DNA of 64,000 nucleotides from Actinophytocola sp963840275. Lineage in GTDB: Bacteria > Actinomycetota > Actinomycetes > Mycobacteriales > Pseudonocardiaceae. A model generated the notes under the pieces. It worked only from the letters and a program-made list of their open reading frames with translations. It ran no database searches and was not told the DNA's origin. The first letter of the stretch is position 1. Each line of letters opens with the position of its first letter. The translations under genes were made by a program, and so were the position numbers. Of this stretch, positions 44,064-52,763 are shown one piece after another. Location of the stretch: positions 222,314-286,313 of the forward strand of contig CAWIYK010000009.1 of NCBI GenBank assembly GCA_963840275.1, written 5' to 3'.

Positions 44064-44564
44064 GTGAGTGAGCCGGTGGCTGTCCGTCGCGCGCGGATCG
44101 GGGACGTGCGGACCATCAAGTCGATCATCGACACCTACGTCGGCAAGGTGTTGCTGACCAAGGAGCTCGTCACGCTGTACGAGGACGTGCAGGAGTTCTG
44201 GGTGGCCGAGCACGGCGGCGAGCTCGTCGGCTGCGGCGGCCTGCACGTGCTGTGGGAGGACATCGCCGAGATCCGGTCGATCGCGGTGCTCCCCCACGCC
44301 GCGGGGCTCGGCATCGGCGGGCTGCTCGTGGAGCAGCTCCTGTCGGTCGCCCGCGAGCTGGGGCTCGCGCGGGTCTTCGTGCTGACCTTCGAGACCGCGT
44401 TCTTCGCCAAGCACGGGTTCGTCGAGATCGACGGCACGCCGGTGAGCCCGGACGTGTACGAACAGATGCGGCGGTCGGCCGACGAGGGCGTCGCGGAGTT
44501 CCTCGACCTCCCCTACGTCAAGCCCAACACGTTGGGGAACGCTCGCATGCTGCTCGAGCTTTGA
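44064..44564 (+). CDS. argA: GNAT acetyltransferase, probable N-acetylglutamate synthase (Rv2747-type ArgA)
   Basis: About 166 aa. A single GNAT domain with the acetyl-CoA loop region LPHAAGLGIGGLLVEQLL and IRSIAVLP just before it. It closely resembles the short actinobacterial ArgA (Rv2747), which acetylates glutamate, or glutamine, to start arginine synthesis. The neighbours (ftsK, rimO, pgsA, clgR) are those of Rv2747, which supports the call. GTG 44064 is inferred from the usual S-E-P-V-A-V-R-R-A start. Divergent from rimO across 102 bp. Confidence 0.8.
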   Translation: MSEPVAVRRARIGDVRTIKSIIDTYVGKVLLTKELVTLYEDVQEFWVAEHGGELVGCGGLHVLWEDIAEIRSIAVLPHAAGLGIGGLLVEQLLSVARELGLARVFVLTFETAFFAKHGFVEIDGTPVSPDVYEQMRRSADEGVAEFLDLPYVKPNTLGNARMLLEL

Positions 44565-44688
44565 GCGCGTAGCACTATCGATACCGATCTACCAGTCGAT
44601 CGGGGGTTCCCCGGGCACTGGCCGGCGGGCGTAATTGATCGGAGCCCGCGACCACGTGGGCTCACCCGCCTCATAAGGGAGAACCACC

Positions 44689-45186
44689 GTGGCCACGTCA
44701 ACCCTGCGTCGTGCCGCCCGGGCAACCGTCGCCGCCTTCGCGGTCATCGGGACGCTGCTAGTAGGCGCCGCGACCGCACAGGCCGAACTCGACCCGGCGC
44801 AGCTACGTCAGGTCACCGACGAGTACCTGTTCAGCAGCAGCCTGAACAACTTCCAGACCATCCGAAGCCAGCAGCCGTACGGGGACCAGCTCGACTGGAG
44901 CTCGGACGGCTGTTCCAACTCGCCGGACAACCCGTTCGGCTTCGACCTCGTGAAGGCCTGCTACCGGCACGACTTCGGGTACCGCAACTACAAGCTGCAG
45001 GGCCGGTTCACCGAGCCCAACCGCCTGTCGATCGACAACAACTTCAAAACCGACATGTACGAGATCTGCAACGGCAACTGGGCCTGCAACCGGTTCGCGG
45101 ACGTCTACTACGCGGCGGTCCGCCAGTTCGGCAACAGCTCGGTGACCACCGCGCAGGCGGTGGACCGGGCGCTCGCGACGCGCTGA
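44689..45186 (+). CDS. Secreted phospholipase A2 (prokaryotic type)
   Basis: 165 aa. Signal peptide of about 32 residues ending A-Q-A. The mature part has four cysteines and the catalytic His94-Asp95 pair in ACYRHDFGYRNY, as in Streptomyces violaceoruber PLA2. It hydrolyses the sn-2 ester of phospholipids outside the cell, with calcium. GTG 44689 has AAGGGAG upstream. It stands alone; the 124-bp upstream gap would hold its promoter. A strong hairpin follows. Confidence 0.9.
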   Translation: MATSTLRRAARATVAAFAVIGTLLVGAATAQAELDPAQLRQVTDEYLFSSSLNNFQTIRSQQPYGDQLDWSSDGCSNSPDNPFGFDLVKACYRHDFGYRNYKLQGRFTEPNRLSIDNNFKTDMYEICNGNWACNRFADVYYAAVRQFGNSSVTTAQAVDRALATR

Positions 45187-45194
45187 GTCCGGTC

Positions 45195-45223
45195 GGGGCA
45201 CGCCGGTCTTCCCGGCGTGCCCC
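45195..45223. terminator. Strong bidirectional hairpin
   Basis: Arms GGGGCACGCCGG (45195-45206) and CCGGCGTGCCCC (45212-45223) form a perfect 12-bp stem with a 5-nt loop between the convergent phospholipase and DUF5684 genes. Confidence 0.8.
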
Positions 45224-45229
45224 GGACGG

Positions 45230-45781
45230 TCACCGCTGCTCGGGCTCGTCCGGCGGTTGTTGTTGCGGAGGCGGGTACTGCTGTGGTGGCGGGTAGCCCG
45301 GTTGCGGCGGGTAGCCGTACTGCGGCGGGTAACCCGGTTGGGGCGGGTAGCCGTAACCGGGCGGTGGGTAGCCGCCGTACCTGGCGGCGAAGGCCGGGTC
45401 GGCCACCGGCCCGAAGTAGGTCGCGGGGCCGAAGCCGAGGATCGCCATCCCGACGTAGGGCAGGAAGATCAGCAGCACGGCGAACCCGCCGTCCTTCCCG
45501 AACGCCTTCGCGAGGTCGATCATCACGAAGATCAGGAACACGATGTTCGCGATCGGGATGAAGAACAGGACCAGCCACCAGCCGGGCCGCCCGACGATCT
45601 TCAACAGGACGTACGTGTTGTAGAACGGAACGATCGCCGCCCAGCCGGGCTGCCCCGCCTTCGTGAAGAGCCGCCACATCGCGACGACGGTGAACACACC
45701 GAGTGCCAGGCCGATGACCAGACCGGGGATCATCGCCGCCAGGAACAGATCGGCGTCGAACTCCGGCTGCTGCTGTTCCAT
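45230..45781 (-). CDS. DUF5684-type membrane protein with a Tyr/Pro-rich tail
   Basis: 183 aa. Three or four membrane helices in the first 120 residues (PGLVIGLALGVFTVVAMW, GWAAIVPFYNTYVLLKIVG, WLVLFFIPIANIVFLIFVM), with the GQPGWAAIVPFYNTY motif of the family. The C-terminal 60 residues are Y-P-P-x-P-G repeats. Function is unknown; such tails occur in actinobacterial membrane proteins tied to secretion or septation. ATG 45781. Downstream of two other Pro-rich frames on the same strand. Confidence 0.78.
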   Translation of the reverse strand: MEQQQPEFDADLFLAAMIPGLVIGLALGVFTVVAMWRLFTKAGQPGWAAIVPFYNTYVLLKIVGRPGWWLVLFFIPIANIVFLIFVMIDLAKAFGKDGGFAVLLIFLPYVGMAILGFGPATYFGPVADPAFAARYGGYPPPGYGYPPQPGYPPQYGYPPQPGYPPPQQYPPPQQQPPDEPEQR

Positions 45782-45828
45782 GTGGACACCTACTCGTACG
45801 TTCGAGAACGTGAGCCAGGACGCGAACC

Positions 45829-45980
45829 GGCCAACGCGGGCCGTGCGGCGGATAGCTCGGCGGCGGGTACTGCCGCGGGTACCCGGGCGGCGGGTAACGC
45901 GGGTGCTGGTAGCCGGGCGGGGGCTGACCCGGCCACTGCTGCCCGGCGGGCGGGTACTGCCGCTTCGCCCGGCGGTTCAC
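45829..45980 (-). pseudogene. Probable remnant of a Pro-rich protein gene
   Basis: A frame starting at GTG 45980, with GAGGGAGCG upstream, reads N-R-R-A-K-R then Y-P-P/W-P-G-Q repeats very like those of the neighbouring protein at 46056-46406 (R-S-R-A-K-R-R, W-P-G-Q-P-P-G-Y-Q). After about 50 codons the composition changes and the open frame runs on over the DUF5684 gene to 45108, which is not believable. It looks like a duplicated segment lacking its membrane anchor. The end at 45829 is approximate. Confidence 0.4.
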
Positions 45981-46055
45981 AACCGCTCCCTCTGTGTCAT
46001 CGAAGATGGTGAGAGCAGCGGTTCGGCGGACCGGTCGGGGCCGCCGCCCAGCCGG

Positions 46056-46406
46056 CTACCGCGACGGGTGCCCAGGCTCCCGCGGCGGCTGGCCGGAAGG
46101 CGGATACCCGGGCCCACCCATCGGCGGCGGACCGGGCTGCTGCGGATACCGCGGCGGCTGACCGAACGGCTGATGTCCCGGCCCACCCTGCGGCGGCCCA
46201 GGCGGATACCCGGCCGGCGGGTACTGCTGCTGATACCCCTGCGGCGGATATCCCGGCTGCTGATAGCCGGGCGGCTGACCCGGCCACTGCCCACCCGGCG
46301 GATGCCGCCGCTTCGCTCGGCTGCGCAGGACAAACCACAGCCCGACACCGAGCCCGACGAGCGGCAGCCCGATGATCAGCAGCTCCGGAACTCCGAGATT
46401 CCCCAC
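46056..46406 (-). CDS. Small membrane protein with Pro/Tyr/Gln-rich tail
   Basis: 116 aa. One membrane helix (about 7-25, P-E-L-L-I-I-G-L-P-L-V-G-L-G-V-G-L-W), a basic stop-transfer R-S-R-A-K-R-R, then about 85 residues of G-Y-P-P and P-G-Q repeats. The start GTG 46406 has GGGAGAAGG upstream; the frame is open to 46520 but the upstream part lacks sense. Function unknown. Divergent from the Ntn-hydrolase gene across 144 bp. Confidence 0.65.
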   Translation of the reverse strand: MGNLGVPELLIIGLPLVGLGVGLWFVLRSRAKRRHPPGGQWPGQPPGYQQPGYPPQGYQQQYPPAGYPPGPPQGGPGHQPFGQPPRYPQQPGPPPMGGPGYPPSGQPPREPGHPSR

Positions 46407-46550
46407 AACCTTCTCCCGTCCGCGGTCGAACAGGTCGAGGGTAGCCCCCTCAGCAGTTGCTCGTCGCCGTTCGAGTGGTCGCCGGGCCAGTGGTTTAGAC
46501 CACAACACGTAACTGGCCAATCACACGGGGCAAAGGCCTAAGCTCCAGCC

Positions 46551-47477
46551 ATGAGGCGTGGTGTCGCGGTGCTGCTGGGGCTTTTCGCGCTGACCGGCTG
46601 CACGACCCCGCCCGCGCCGCTGACCGGCGCCGCCCCGGACGCCTCCTTCGCGACGCTGCGCCAGCTCGACGACCATCCACTGTGGACGATGCGGTACGCC
46701 GGCGGTTACGACCGGCTCAAGGAGATCACCACCCCCACGCCGACGGCGCCGTTCGGCTGCTCGCTGTTCGCCACGAACGACCCGGCCGACCCGCTCTTCG
46801 CGCGCAACTTCGACTGGGACCCGAGCCCGGCGCTGCTGCTGTTCACCCAGCCGCCGGACGGCTACGCCTCGGTGTCGATGGTCGACCTGTCCTACCTCGG
46901 CGTCGAGGAGCTGCCGGCCGACCGCGACCGGCTGGCCGACGCGCCGCTGCTGCCGTTCGACGGCATGAACGCCGAGGGGTTGGCCATCGGGCTGGCCGCG
47001 GTGCCCGACGCGCGGGCCGGCGCGCAGCCGTCGCGGCCGACGGTCGGCGGGGTGCGGATCATCCGCCTGGTGCTCGACGAGGCGGCGACCATCGACGAGG
47101 CCGTGGCGGTCTTCCGGTCGCACAACATCGACTTCTCCGACGGCCCGCCCCTGCACTACCTGATCGCCGACGCGACGGGGAAGTCGGTCGTGGTGGAGTT
47201 CGTCGACGGCGAGGTCGTCACGCAGCCGGCGCAGGCGGCGGTCAACTTCACGATGACCGGCACCGACGAGGCCACCCGCCTGGCCGACACCCGCTACCGC
47301 GCCGCGACCTCGGGCCTCGACAAGGCCATGAACTGGCGCGGCGCACTGGACCTGCTGAGCGACGTGCGCCAGCACCACACACAGTGGTCGGTGGTCTACG
47401 GCCTCAAGACGGGCCGGATCCACGTGGCGACCGACAAGAACTACGAGCGCGTGCACGACTTCACGCTGACCCGCTGA
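46551..47477 (+). CDS. Lipoprotein of the linear amide C-N hydrolase (Ntn) family
   Basis: 308 aa. Lipobox L-T-G-C with Cys17. A candidate nucleophile is Cys70 in PFGCSLFATND, followed by ARNFDWDP, the Arg/Asp segment typical of choloylglycine hydrolases, penicillin V acylases and C45 peptidases. GLAIGLAAVPD and NFTMTGTDEATR follow. If it matures like Ntn hydrolases by cleavage before Cys70, the lipid-anchored N-terminal piece would be released. The substrate is unknown; bile-salt-like, acyl-homoserine-lactone-like or beta-lactam amides are possible. Convergent with ftsK. Confidence 0.83.
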   Translation: MRRGVAVLLGLFALTGCTTPPAPLTGAAPDASFATLRQLDDHPLWTMRYAGGYDRLKEITTPTPTAPFGCSLFATNDPADPLFARNFDWDPSPALLLFTQPPDGYASVSMVDLSYLGVEELPADRDRLADAPLLPFDGMNAEGLAIGLAAVPDARAGAQPSRPTVGGVRIIRLVLDEAATIDEAVAVFRSHNIDFSDGPPLHYLIADATGKSVVVEFVDGEVVTQPAQAAVNFTMTGTDEATRLADTRYRAATSGLDKAMNWRGALDLLSDVRQHHTQWSVVYGLKTGRIHVATDKNYERVHDFTLTR

Positions 47478-47493
47478 CCCGCCGGCTCGGGCG

Positions 47494-50040
47494 TCAGCCC
47501 GGGTAGTCGTCGTCGTCGTCCTCGTCCTCGGGCGGCGGGCCGCCGCCGCGCAGGGTGTAGAGCACCGAGTCCAGCTCGTCCGGCTTGACCAGCACGTCGC
47601 GTGCCTTCGAGCCCTCCGACGGGCCGACGACGCCGCGGCTCTCGAGCAGGTCCATCAGCCGGCCCGCCTTCGCGAAGCCGACCCGGAGCTTGCGCTGCAG
47701 CATGGACGTCGACCCGAACTGGGAGGTGACGATCAGCTCCGCCGCCTGGACGAGTACCTCCAGGTCGTCGCCGATCTCCTCGTCGACCTCCTTCTTCTCG
47801 CTCGCCTTCGCGGCCGTCACGCCGTCGGTGTACTCCGGCTGCGCCTGCTCCTTGACGAAGGAGACCATCGCGTTGATCTCTTCGTCGGTGATGAACGCGC
47901 CCTGGACGCGGACCGGCTTCGACGCGCCCATCGGCAGGTACAGCCCGTCGCCCATGCCGATCAGCTTCTCGGCGCCCGGCTGGTCCAGGATGACCCGCGA
48001 GTCGGTCAGCGACGACGTGGCGAAGGCGAGCCGCGACGGCACGTTCGTCTTGATCAGACCCGTCACCACGTCCACGGACGGGCGCTGTGTGGCCAGCACC
48101 AGGTGGATGCCGGCCGCACGCGCCTTCTGCGTGATCCGCACGATCGCGTCCTCGACGTCGCGCGGCGCGGTCATCATCAGGTCGGCCAGCTCGTCGACGA
48201 TCGCCAGGATGTACGGGTAGGGCCGGTACTCGCGCTCGGACCCCGGCGGCGCCGAGATCTCCCCCGACTTCACCTTCTTGTTGAAGTCGTCGATGTGGCG
48301 CACCCGGTTGACCTGCATGTCCTGGTAGCGCTGCTCCATCTCCTCGACCAGCCACGTCAGGGCGGCCGCGGCCTTCTTCGGCTGCGTGATGATCGGCGTG
48401 ATCAGGTGCGGGATGCCCTCGTAGGGCGTCAGCTCGACCATCTTCGGGTCGATCAGGATCATCCGGACCTCGTCCGGCGTGGCCCGCGCCAGCAGCGACA
48501 CCAGCATCGAGTTGACGAAGCTCGACTTGCCGGAACCGGTGGAGCCCGCGCACAGCAGGTGCGGCATCTTCGCGAGGTTCGCGGTGACCATGTGGCCCTC
48601 GATGTCCTTGCCGAGGCCGATCACCATCGGGTGTGTGTCCTTGACCGCGGTGTTCGACCGCAGCACGTCGCCGAGCCGGACCATCTCGCGGTCGGAGTTC
48701 GGCACCTCGATGCCGACCGCGGACTTGCCGGGGATCGGCGCGAGCAGCCGCACGTTGTCGGTCGCGACGGCGTAGGCGATGTTCTTCGTCAGCGCGGTGA
48801 TCTTCTCGACCTTCACGCCGGGACCGAGCTCGACCTCGTAGCGGGTCACGGTCGGACCGCGCGTGAACCCGGTGACCTGCGCGTCGATGCTGAACTGGTC
48901 GAGTACGCCGGTGATCGCCTCGATCATCGTGTCGTTCGCGCGGCTGCGGGCCTTCGGCACGTCGCCCGCCTCGAGGAGGTTCGGGTCGGGCAGCGTGTAG
49001 TCGCCGTCGACGATCCGGGTCAGCGAGAGCTGAGTGGCCTCCTTGGCCTGCGGGATCTCCTTGACCAACGGCTTCGGTCGTTTACGCGGCGGCGGCGGGG
49101 GCTCGGGCGGCGGCGGGATCTCCTCGCCGACGCCGGTCTCGGCCAGGGGCGGCTCGTCGGCCATCGCGGCCTGCCTGCGGCGCGACGGGCGGCGCAGCTT
49201 GACCGGCTCCGGCTCCTCCTCCTGGCCGGGCAGGTCGAGGCCCTCCTCAACACCGTCGTGGTCCTCGCGGTCCTCCGGGTCCATGCCCAGCTCGCGAAGG
49301 CGGGTCGGGATGTCGCGGAACCGGGTGCCGGTGAACACGAGCACGCCGAAGCCGAGCACCAGCGCGAGCAGCGGCAGCGCGACCCACGCGGTGACGCCCT
49401 TGGCGAGCAGCCCGCCGGAGACGTACCCGAGCGCGCCGCCCGCGTACATCCGGCCCTCGTTGTCCTCCGGCAGGTCCGAGAACACGTGCAGGACGCCCAG
49501 GATGGCGAGCACGAACAGCAGCGTGCCGATGACGAGCCGCGGCCGCTTCTCCGGCTGCGGGTCCGACCGCATCAGCGCGACGCCGACGACCAGCAGCGTC
49601 AGCGGCAGCGCCATGGCGGCCGCGCCGACCACGGAACGCGCGCCGATCTCCAGGTGATGGCCGACCGGGCCGGCCGCGTGCCACCAGATGCCGGCGCCCG
49701 CGATGACGCCGAGGGCGATCAGGCCGAACGCGAGGCCGTCGCGCCGGTGCGCGGGCTCGAGGTCCTTCGTGCGGCCGACGGTGCGGGCGATCCCGCCGAC
49801 GCCCTTGGCCAGCAGTCCCCATCCGCCGCGAAGACCGCGGACGACCGCGCGGCCGACCGAGCCCTTGCGGGCGGGCTTGCGCGCGGGTGCCCGGCGGGCG
49901 GCGGGGCGCGCGCCGGACCGGGTGCCGGACCGGGTCGCGGGCCGTGCGGAGCTCTTGGCGGGGGTTCTGGCGCCCGTGCGCGAGCCGCCCCCCGAGCCAC
50001 GGCTCTTGGGAGACTTCGAGGCTGCTGTCCGGTTCGCCAT
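47494..50040 (-). CDS. ftsK: FtsK/SpoIIIE DNA translocase
   Basis: 848 aa. A basic Ala/Arg/Lys-rich N-terminus (1-60), four or five membrane helices (about 100-255), a Pro/Glu-rich linker with a polyproline run near 315, and the RecA-like motor. Walker A is GSTGSGKSS (about 497-505), Walker B IVDELADLMM. The C-terminal gamma winged helix (about 770-825) reads the chromosome polarity signal. It pumps chromosomal DNA through the closing septum. ATG 50040 is chosen over the longer frame from 50070. The acidic C-terminus D-E-D-D-D-D-D-Y-P-G is unusual. Confidence 0.95.
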   Translation of the reverse strand: MANRTAASKSPKSRGSGGGSRTGARTPAKSSARPATRSGTRSGARPAARRAPARKPARKGSVGRAVVRGLRGGWGLLAKGVGGIARTVGRTKDLEPAHRRDGLAFGLIALGVIAGAGIWWHAAGPVGHHLEIGARSVVGAAAMALPLTLLVVGVALMRSDPQPEKRPRLVIGTLLFVLAILGVLHVFSDLPEDNEGRMYAGGALGYVSGGLLAKGVTAWVALPLLALVLGFGVLVFTGTRFRDIPTRLRELGMDPEDREDHDGVEEGLDLPGQEEEPEPVKLRRPSRRRQAAMADEPPLAETGVGEEIPPPPEPPPPPRKRPKPLVKEIPQAKEATQLSLTRIVDGDYTLPDPNLLEAGDVPKARSRANDTMIEAITGVLDQFSIDAQVTGFTRGPTVTRYEVELGPGVKVEKITALTKNIAYAVATDNVRLLAPIPGKSAVGIEVPNSDREMVRLGDVLRSNTAVKDTHPMVIGLGKDIEGHMVTANLAKMPHLLCAGSTGSGKSSFVNSMLVSLLARATPDEVRMILIDPKMVELTPYEGIPHLITPIITQPKKAAAALTWLVEEMEQRYQDMQVNRVRHIDDFNKKVKSGEISAPPGSEREYRPYPYILAIVDELADLMMTAPRDVEDAIVRITQKARAAGIHLVLATQRPSVDVVTGLIKTNVPSRLAFATSSLTDSRVILDQPGAEKLIGMGDGLYLPMGASKPVRVQGAFITDEEINAMVSFVKEQAQPEYTDGVTAAKASEKKEVDEEIGDDLEVLVQAAELIVTSQFGSTSMLQRKLRVGFAKAGRLMDLLESRGVVGPSEGSKARDVLVKPDELDSVLYTLRGGGPPPEDEDDDDDYPG

Positions 50041-50139
50041 ACCCCACACGGTAGTCGGCTTCCACCACACGAGTCACTCTTGCCACACGAGCCCCGGAAA
50101 TGACGTGATCCGCTGGCGCGGCCCCCGGGGGTCCGTGCG

Positions 50140-51000
50140 ATGCTCCCGCTCATGGTCGCGCTGTCTCGCCGCACAACCGAGCCGACACGCCGGGCACGCC
50201 GCCCCCAACCACAGGAAGGGCGCGTCTCGCCGCTCTGGCGGGGGATGACCCGGCTCGACCGCAGACTGGTCGAGATGGTCGGCAACCTGGAGATCACCGG
50301 CGCGGTGCCGCACGAGCTGCGCCGCAGGCCGCTGCTGATCGCCGCCAACCACATCGGCATGTTCGACCCGTTCGTGCTGACCGCCGCGCTGCGCGAGGCC
50401 GGCGTGAGCCCGAGGTTCCTGCTCACCGGCGGCCTGCTGGACGCGCCGGTCGTCGGGTGGGGACTGCGGCAGGGCGGCAGCATCCGGGTGGACCGGGGCA
50501 AGGCGAACGTCGTCGAGGCGTTCGACCGGGTCACCAAGGCGCTGCAGGAGACGCCGGGGCCGGTGCTCGTGTACCCGGAGGGCCGGGTCAGCCGGGAGCC
50601 GGGCCTGTGGCCGGAGCGCGGCAAGAGCGGGGTGGCGCGGATGGCGCTCGCGGCGAACGTGCCGGTGCTGACGATCAGTCAGTGGGGCGCGCACGAGGCC
50701 GTGGCCTGGGGCACCGAGACGGTCACCGGCTGGCGGGACCTCGTGCCGGGCGCGACGTCGTTCGTCCGCGCGGTGCGCGCGCGGCCCACGTTCAAGGTCC
50801 ATTTCGGCCCGGTGGTGCCGCTGTCGGACCTGTCGCCGAGCACGCCCGGCGACGCCATGCGTGCGCACAGGCGGATCATGCAGGCGATCACCGACAACCT
50901 GGTGCCGCTGCGCGCCGACGAGCCGGACATGCCGCGCTTTTACGACCCGACACGTCCGACGGACAGCACGAGTCCGTGGCGGCCCCGCCTACAGCCGTAG
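50140..51000 (+). CDS. PlsC-type 1-acyl-sn-glycerol-3-phosphate acyltransferase family
   Basis: 286 aa. The acyltransferase motif I reads N-H-I-G-M-F-D (70-76), the NHx4D signature; motif III is VYPEGRVSREPGLW (about 145-158), and motif IV includes VPVLTISQWGAHEA. It probably acylates lysophosphatidic acid or a related glycerolipid at the membrane. ATG 50140 or ATG 50152 could be the start; no clear Shine-Dalgarno separates them. Divergent from ftsK and convergent with the Lrp gene, overlapping it by 12 bp. Confidence 0.85.
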   Translation: MLPLMVALSRRTTEPTRRARRPQPQEGRVSPLWRGMTRLDRRLVEMVGNLEITGAVPHELRRRPLLIAANHIGMFDPFVLTAALREAGVSPRFLLTGGLLDAPVVGWGLRQGGSIRVDRGKANVVEAFDRVTKALQETPGPVLVYPEGRVSREPGLWPERGKSGVARMALAANVPVLTISQWGAHEAVAWGTETVTGWRDLVPGATSFVRAVRARPTFKVHFGPVVPLSDLSPSTPGDAMRAHRRIMQAITDNLVPLRADEPDMPRFYDPTRPTDSTSPWRPRLQP

Positions 51001-51480
51001 GGCCCTGGTCGGGATGGCCGAGCCGGTGCGGACCGGGTTGAGCACGAACTGGGTCCGGTAGTTGCGGACGTTGGGCGCCTGCGCGAACAGGCGCTCGGAG
51101 ATCTCGTTGTAGTGCGCCATGCCGGAGGTCACCAGCATCGCGACGTAGTCCCACTCGCCGTAGACGACGTACAGCTGCTGCACCTCCGGCGCGGCGAGCA
51201 GGCGGCGCTGGAACGCGTCGTGCAGCCGCTGCGACTCGCGTTCGACGGCGATCAGGCACACGGCGAACACCAGGTCCGGGCTGTACTTCGGGTCGAGCAC
51301 CGCGGCCGTGCGCGCGACGAGGCCGGTGGCGCGGTAGCGCTCCATCCGCCGCTGCACGGCGCTCGGCGAGAGCCCGACGAGCTCGCCGAGCGCACGCAGT
51401 GTGCGGCCGGCGTCGGTCTGCAGCTCGTCGAGCAGGCGGTGGTCGATGTCGTCGAGCACCAGCTCGGACCTCTTCTTCAC
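50989..51480 (-). CDS. Lrp/AsnC family transcriptional regulator
   Basis: 163 aa. An N-terminal winged HTH (LDDIDHRLLDELQTDAGRTL, then ALGELVGLSPSAVQRRMERY) and a C-terminal RAM ligand-binding domain (VEVER-type strands, QQLYVVYGEWDYVAML). It probably binds an amino acid. GTG 51480 lies in the left arm of a perfect palindrome, so the protein could repress itself. Divergent from an EamA transporter gene that is the likely target. Confidence 0.88.
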   Translation of the reverse strand: MKKRSELVLDDIDHRLLDELQTDAGRTLRALGELVGLSPSAVQRRMERYRATGLVARTAAVLDPKYSPDLVFAVCLIAVERESQRLHDAFQRRLLAAPEVQQLYVVYGEWDYVAMLVTSGMAHYNEISERLFAQAPNVRNYRTQFVLNPVRTGSAIPTRALRL

Positions 51481-51496
51481 GCAACAATTTTGCGTG
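51478..51496. promoter_or_regulatory. Palindromic operator at the Lrp gene start
   Basis: CACGCAA (51478-51484) and TTGCGTG (51490-51496) are perfect 7-bp arms around CAATT. The regulator's own start codon lies inside the left arm. The symmetry and AT-rich centre suit an Lrp/AsnC site; binding is inferred. Confidence 0.6.
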
Positions 51497-51582
51497 ATCC
51501 CGCGAAACTTTTCAATCGTGACTCGCGCCCGCTCGCTTACCGTGAACGACGGAAAGACCAGTGAGTGAAGGGTTCCACCGCC

Positions 51583-52581
51583 ATGGCGAACACGGCACCG
51601 GCCGCGGTCACGCCGCCGGTCACCGGTAAGACGGATACGCGGGTTAGCCGCGGCACGCTGCTCATCGTGCTCGCGTCGGTCTGCTTCGGCACGTCGGGCC
51701 CGCTGGTGAAACCGGCCATGGACGCGGGCCTGTCGCCGCAGCAGGTCGCGAGCGTCCGCATCTGTGTGGCGGCCGTGCTGCTGCTCGTGTTCGTGGCGCT
51801 GCGGCGGCCGGCGCTGCTGCGGGTCCGGCGGCAGGACTGGCGTCTGCTCGTCGCGTACGGGCTCATCGGTGTCGCCGGTGTGCAGCTCCTGTACTTCGCC
51901 GCGGTGTCGCGCATCCCGATCGGCGTGGCGATGCTGCTGGAGTTCACGTCGCCGATCCTGGTGGCGCTGTGGGTGCGGTTCGTCCGGCGGGTGATCCTGC
52001 CGCCGAGGATGTGGGTCGGCACCGCGCTGGCGCTGGTGGGGCTCGCGATGGTGGCCGAGGTGTGGCAGGGCCTGCGGCTCGACGCGCTCGGCATGCTTCT
52101 CGGCATCGGCGCCGCGTTGTGTGCGGCCGCGTACTTCCTGATCGGCGAGCACGGCGTCACCACGCTCGAGCCGCTCGGCCTGGTCACGTGGGGCATGGTC
52201 GTCGGCGGCGTGGCGATCGCGGTGATGGCGCCGCCGTGGTCGCTGCCCGGGGAGATCCTCGGCGGCGCCGCGGACTTCGGCGGTCTCGCGGTGCCGGTCT
52301 GGGTGTTGCTGCTGACCTGCGCGGTCATCAGCACCGCGTTCGCCTACCTGCTGTCGATCAGCGCGATGCGGTACCTGCCGTCGAACGTGCTGAGCGTGAT
52401 CGCGCTGTGCGAGCCGATCGTCGCGACCGCGCTCGCGTGGCTCGTGCTGGGGCAGGCGCTCACGTTGGTGCAGGTCGTCGGCGCGGTGGTGCTGCTCGCG
52501 GGCGCGACCGTGGTGCAGCTCGCGTCGCGCCCCAAGCCGGAGCTCAGACCTACGCAGGACACGGTTCACCCGCAGGGTTGA
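51583..52581 (+). CDS. EamA/DMT family transporter
   Basis: 332 aa with ten hydrophobic helices in two EamA repeats (about 25-155 and 165-300). Motifs include GTSGPLVKPAMDAGL and ALCEPIVATALAWLVLG. DMT proteins usually export amino acids or other metabolites; the Lrp neighbour suggests an amino acid. ATG 51583 is preferred (AAGGG 11 nt upstream); GTG 51565 would add six residues. Controlled, probably, from the shared promoter region with the palindrome. Confidence 0.87.
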   Translation: MANTAPAAVTPPVTGKTDTRVSRGTLLIVLASVCFGTSGPLVKPAMDAGLSPQQVASVRICVAAVLLLVFVALRRPALLRVRRQDWRLLVAYGLIGVAGVQLLYFAAVSRIPIGVAMLLEFTSPILVALWVRFVRRVILPPRMWVGTALALVGLAMVAEVWQGLRLDALGMLLGIGAALCAAAYFLIGEHGVTTLEPLGLVTWGMVVGGVAIAVMAPPWSLPGEILGGAADFGGLAVPVWVLLLTCAVISTAFAYLLSISAMRYLPSNVLSVIALCEPIVATALAWLVLGQALTLVQVVGAVVLLAGATVVQLASRPKPELRPTQDTVHPQG

Positions 52582-52655
52582 CGACGTGGCGCCCGTCACA
52601 ACGAGACGCTGTCAGCGATACATCAGCAAGCACGAGCGTCGAGTAGGTGACCGCC

Positions 52656-52763
52656 ATGAACCAGCCCACCAGGCGAGAACAGCGCACCGCCCGCCGAGCC
52701 CTGCTGCGGCAGGTGTTCAGCGTCGGCTGCGCCCTACTGCTGGCGGTCGCGAAACAACGCTAG
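52656..52763 (+). CDS. Small hypothetical membrane peptide (35 aa)
   Basis: ATG 52656 to TAG 52763, with TAGGTG 5-6 nt upstream. The 35-aa product has a basic N-terminal half (R-R-E-Q-R-T-A-R-R) followed by a short hydrophobic stretch (V-F-S-V-G-C-A-L-L-L-A-V-A). No domain is known. It follows the EamA gene by 74 bp. It could be real or a chance frame; no homologue can be cited. Confidence 0.4.
   Translation: MNQPTRREQRTARRALLRQVFSVGCALLLAVAKQR

Noticed and set aside
45108..45980. A 290-codon minus-strand ORF from the Pro-rich remnant into the DUF5684 region
   Set aside because: After about 50 codons it becomes the out-of-frame shadow of the DUF5684 gene; only the first part was kept as a remnant.
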